Assembly (NCBI RefSeq): GCF_007747655.1
Contig: NZ_CP036274.1
Span: 310,001 to 374,000 of the forward strand
Length of the DNA stretch: 64,000 nucleotides
Direction of reading: 5' to 3'
From: Anatilimnocola aggregata
Lineage (GTDB): Bacteria > Planctomycetota > Planctomycetia > Pirellulales > Pirellulaceae
The position numbers and the translations under genes were made by a program. Below, one piece after another: positions 63,206-64,000 of this stretch (its first letter is position 1; each line of letters begins with the position of its first letter). The notes beneath the pieces are model-generated. The model made no database searches, had not been told where the DNA came from, and worked only from the letters and a program-made list of their open reading frames with translations.

Positions 63206-64000
63206 TCACCCATTCACAATTTCGCCGCCGTTGGGATGCAAAATCTGCCCGGTGATGTACGAGGAATCTTCAGCAGCGAGAAACACGAAGCAGGGAGCCA
63301 CTTCGGCCGGTTCGCCGGCGCGGGCCATCGGCACATCGGAGCCGAACTTCTTCACTTTGTCCGCTGCAAACGTAGAAGGAATAAGTGGCGTCCAGATTGG
63401 TCCCGGCGCAACGCCATTCACGCGGATTCCCTTGTCGACCAACTGCATCGCCAGCGAGCGCGTGAACGTGACAATCGCCCCTTTCGTCGCCGAGTAATCG
63501 AGCAACTCGGGACTGCCGCGATAGGCCGTGACTGAAGTCGTGTTGATGATCCGCGCGCCGGGATCCAAGCGCGGTAGGGCCGCTTTGGTCAGATAGAAGA
63601 ACGAAAAGATGTTCGTTCGAAAGGTTCGTTCCAGTTGTTCGGCGGTGATGTCGGCAAGCGACTTCTGCGGGTGTTGTTCGGCCGCATTATTCACCAGAAT
63701 GTCGAGCCGGCCAAACTTCTTCAGCGTTTGTGTCACCACCTTCTGGCATACAGCTTCGCGGCCAATGTCGCCGGGAATCAGCAGGCACTCGCGGCCATGC
63801 TCGCGCACTTGCTGTTCGGTTTCGCGGGCATCGTCGTGCTCGTTCAGATATACAATCGCGACGTGCGCTCCTTCCTTGGCAAAGGCGACGGCCACGGCGC
63901 GGCCGATGCCGCTATCGCCCCCCGTAATGATCGCCACCTGATCTTGCAGCTTGCCGCTGCCGGCATGTGAGGACCGGGTCACTTCCGGCAATGGCTTCAT
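63206..64000 (-). CDS. SDR family oxidoreductase, N-terminus possibly beyond the window
   Basis: Visible as 264 codons with an ATG at the last base of the window, so the true start could lie further out. The Rossmann motif is VAIITGGDSGIGRAVAVAFA, NNAAEQHPQ follows, the active-site serine is in INTTSVTAYRG, and the catalytic Tyr-x-x-x-Lys is DYSATKGAIV. The C-terminal VAPGPIWTPLIPS and SSYITGQILHPNGGEIVNG match the YhdF/YghA-like group of classical SDRs, which usually have about 20 extra N-terminal residues. It reduces an unknown carbonyl with NAD(P)H. Confidence 0.85.
   Translation of the reverse strand: MKPLPEVTRSSHAGSGKLQDQVAIITGGDSGIGRAVAVAFAKEGAHVAIVYLNEHDDARETEQQVREHGRECLLIPGDIGREAVCQKVVTQTLKKFGRLDILVNNAAEQHPQKSLADITAEQLERTFRTNIFSFFYLTKAALPRLDPGARIINTTSVTAYRGSPELLDYSATKGAIVTFTRSLAMQLVDKGIRVNGVAPGPIWTPLIPSTFAADKVKKFGSDVPMARAGEPAEVAPCFVFLAAEDSSYITGQILHPNGGEIVNG

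Overview
The window is a piece of a planctomycete chromosome, most likely from the order Pirellulales. The evidence is internal: several secreted proteins start with the planctomycetal N-terminal pattern built around LE-D/E-R (minus-strand genes ending their N-termini near 700, 16500 and 55840), one membrane protein starts MHNPYESPG, and there is a sigma factor paired with an anti-sigma factor fused to a pilin-like H-X-DG domain. Tat-exported Gfo/Idh/MocA and amidohydrolase proteins, 3-keto-disaccharide hydrolase (DUF1080) and ceramidase-like proteins, HpnC-type squalene synthesis and many short palindromic repeats fit the same group. Roughly 55 protein genes and one tRNA are supported.

Layout. 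1-12.1 kb: a partial surface protein, a Tat oxidoreductase, a sigma/anti-sigma pair, an NCS2-type permease, proC, two tandem paralogous membrane proteins with swapped N-terminal domains, and an amino acid permease. 12.1-18 kb: a 1506-residue SdrD-B/Cna-B repeat surface protein and a Tat-exported WD40 protein. 18.3-28.5 kb: an esterase, hpnC, two paralogous membrane proteins, a beta-CASP RNA metallo-hydrolase, a BlaI/BlaR-type pair with an extreme repeat tail, a lipoprotein metallopeptidase and a DapA-family enzyme. 28.7-33.6 kb: a large membrane glycosyltransferase overlapping a VanZ-like gene, a sugar-nucleotide epimerase and an acetyl-esterase-like hydrolase.

33.6-38.05 kb is the accessory region and the most interesting part. 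It holds two tandem modules. Each has a 127-bp repeat (R2) carrying a conserved promoter, then one or two small genes on the minus strand with integron-type attC sites, then a 176-bp terminal-inverted-repeat element (R1). The first bases of each cassette are complementary to the R'' end of that cassette's own attC, which is the signature of integron cassettes, yet no integrase is present. An IS4-family element (1548 bp, perfect 20-bp inverted repeats, 9-bp target duplication) has landed at the edge of one R1 copy.

38.4-64 kb is mostly housekeeping: pepT, tRNA-Leu(GAG) with promoter and terminator, a glycosyltransferase, a DksA/TraR-type zinc finger protein, RidA, a CitG-like protein, dapB, thrC, an orphan ABC ATPase overlapping nusA, sppA, a PA0069-type radical SAM protein, ceramidase-like and enolase-superfamily enzymes, two secreted proteins, trmB, a FabZ-like dehydratase, a 32-residue basic protein, DUF1080, a CPBP protease, an amidohydrolase coupled to a GT2 glycosyltransferase, and an SDR cut by the window end. 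Long opposite-strand ORFs over the repeat protein, thrC and the glycosyltransferase are shadows.
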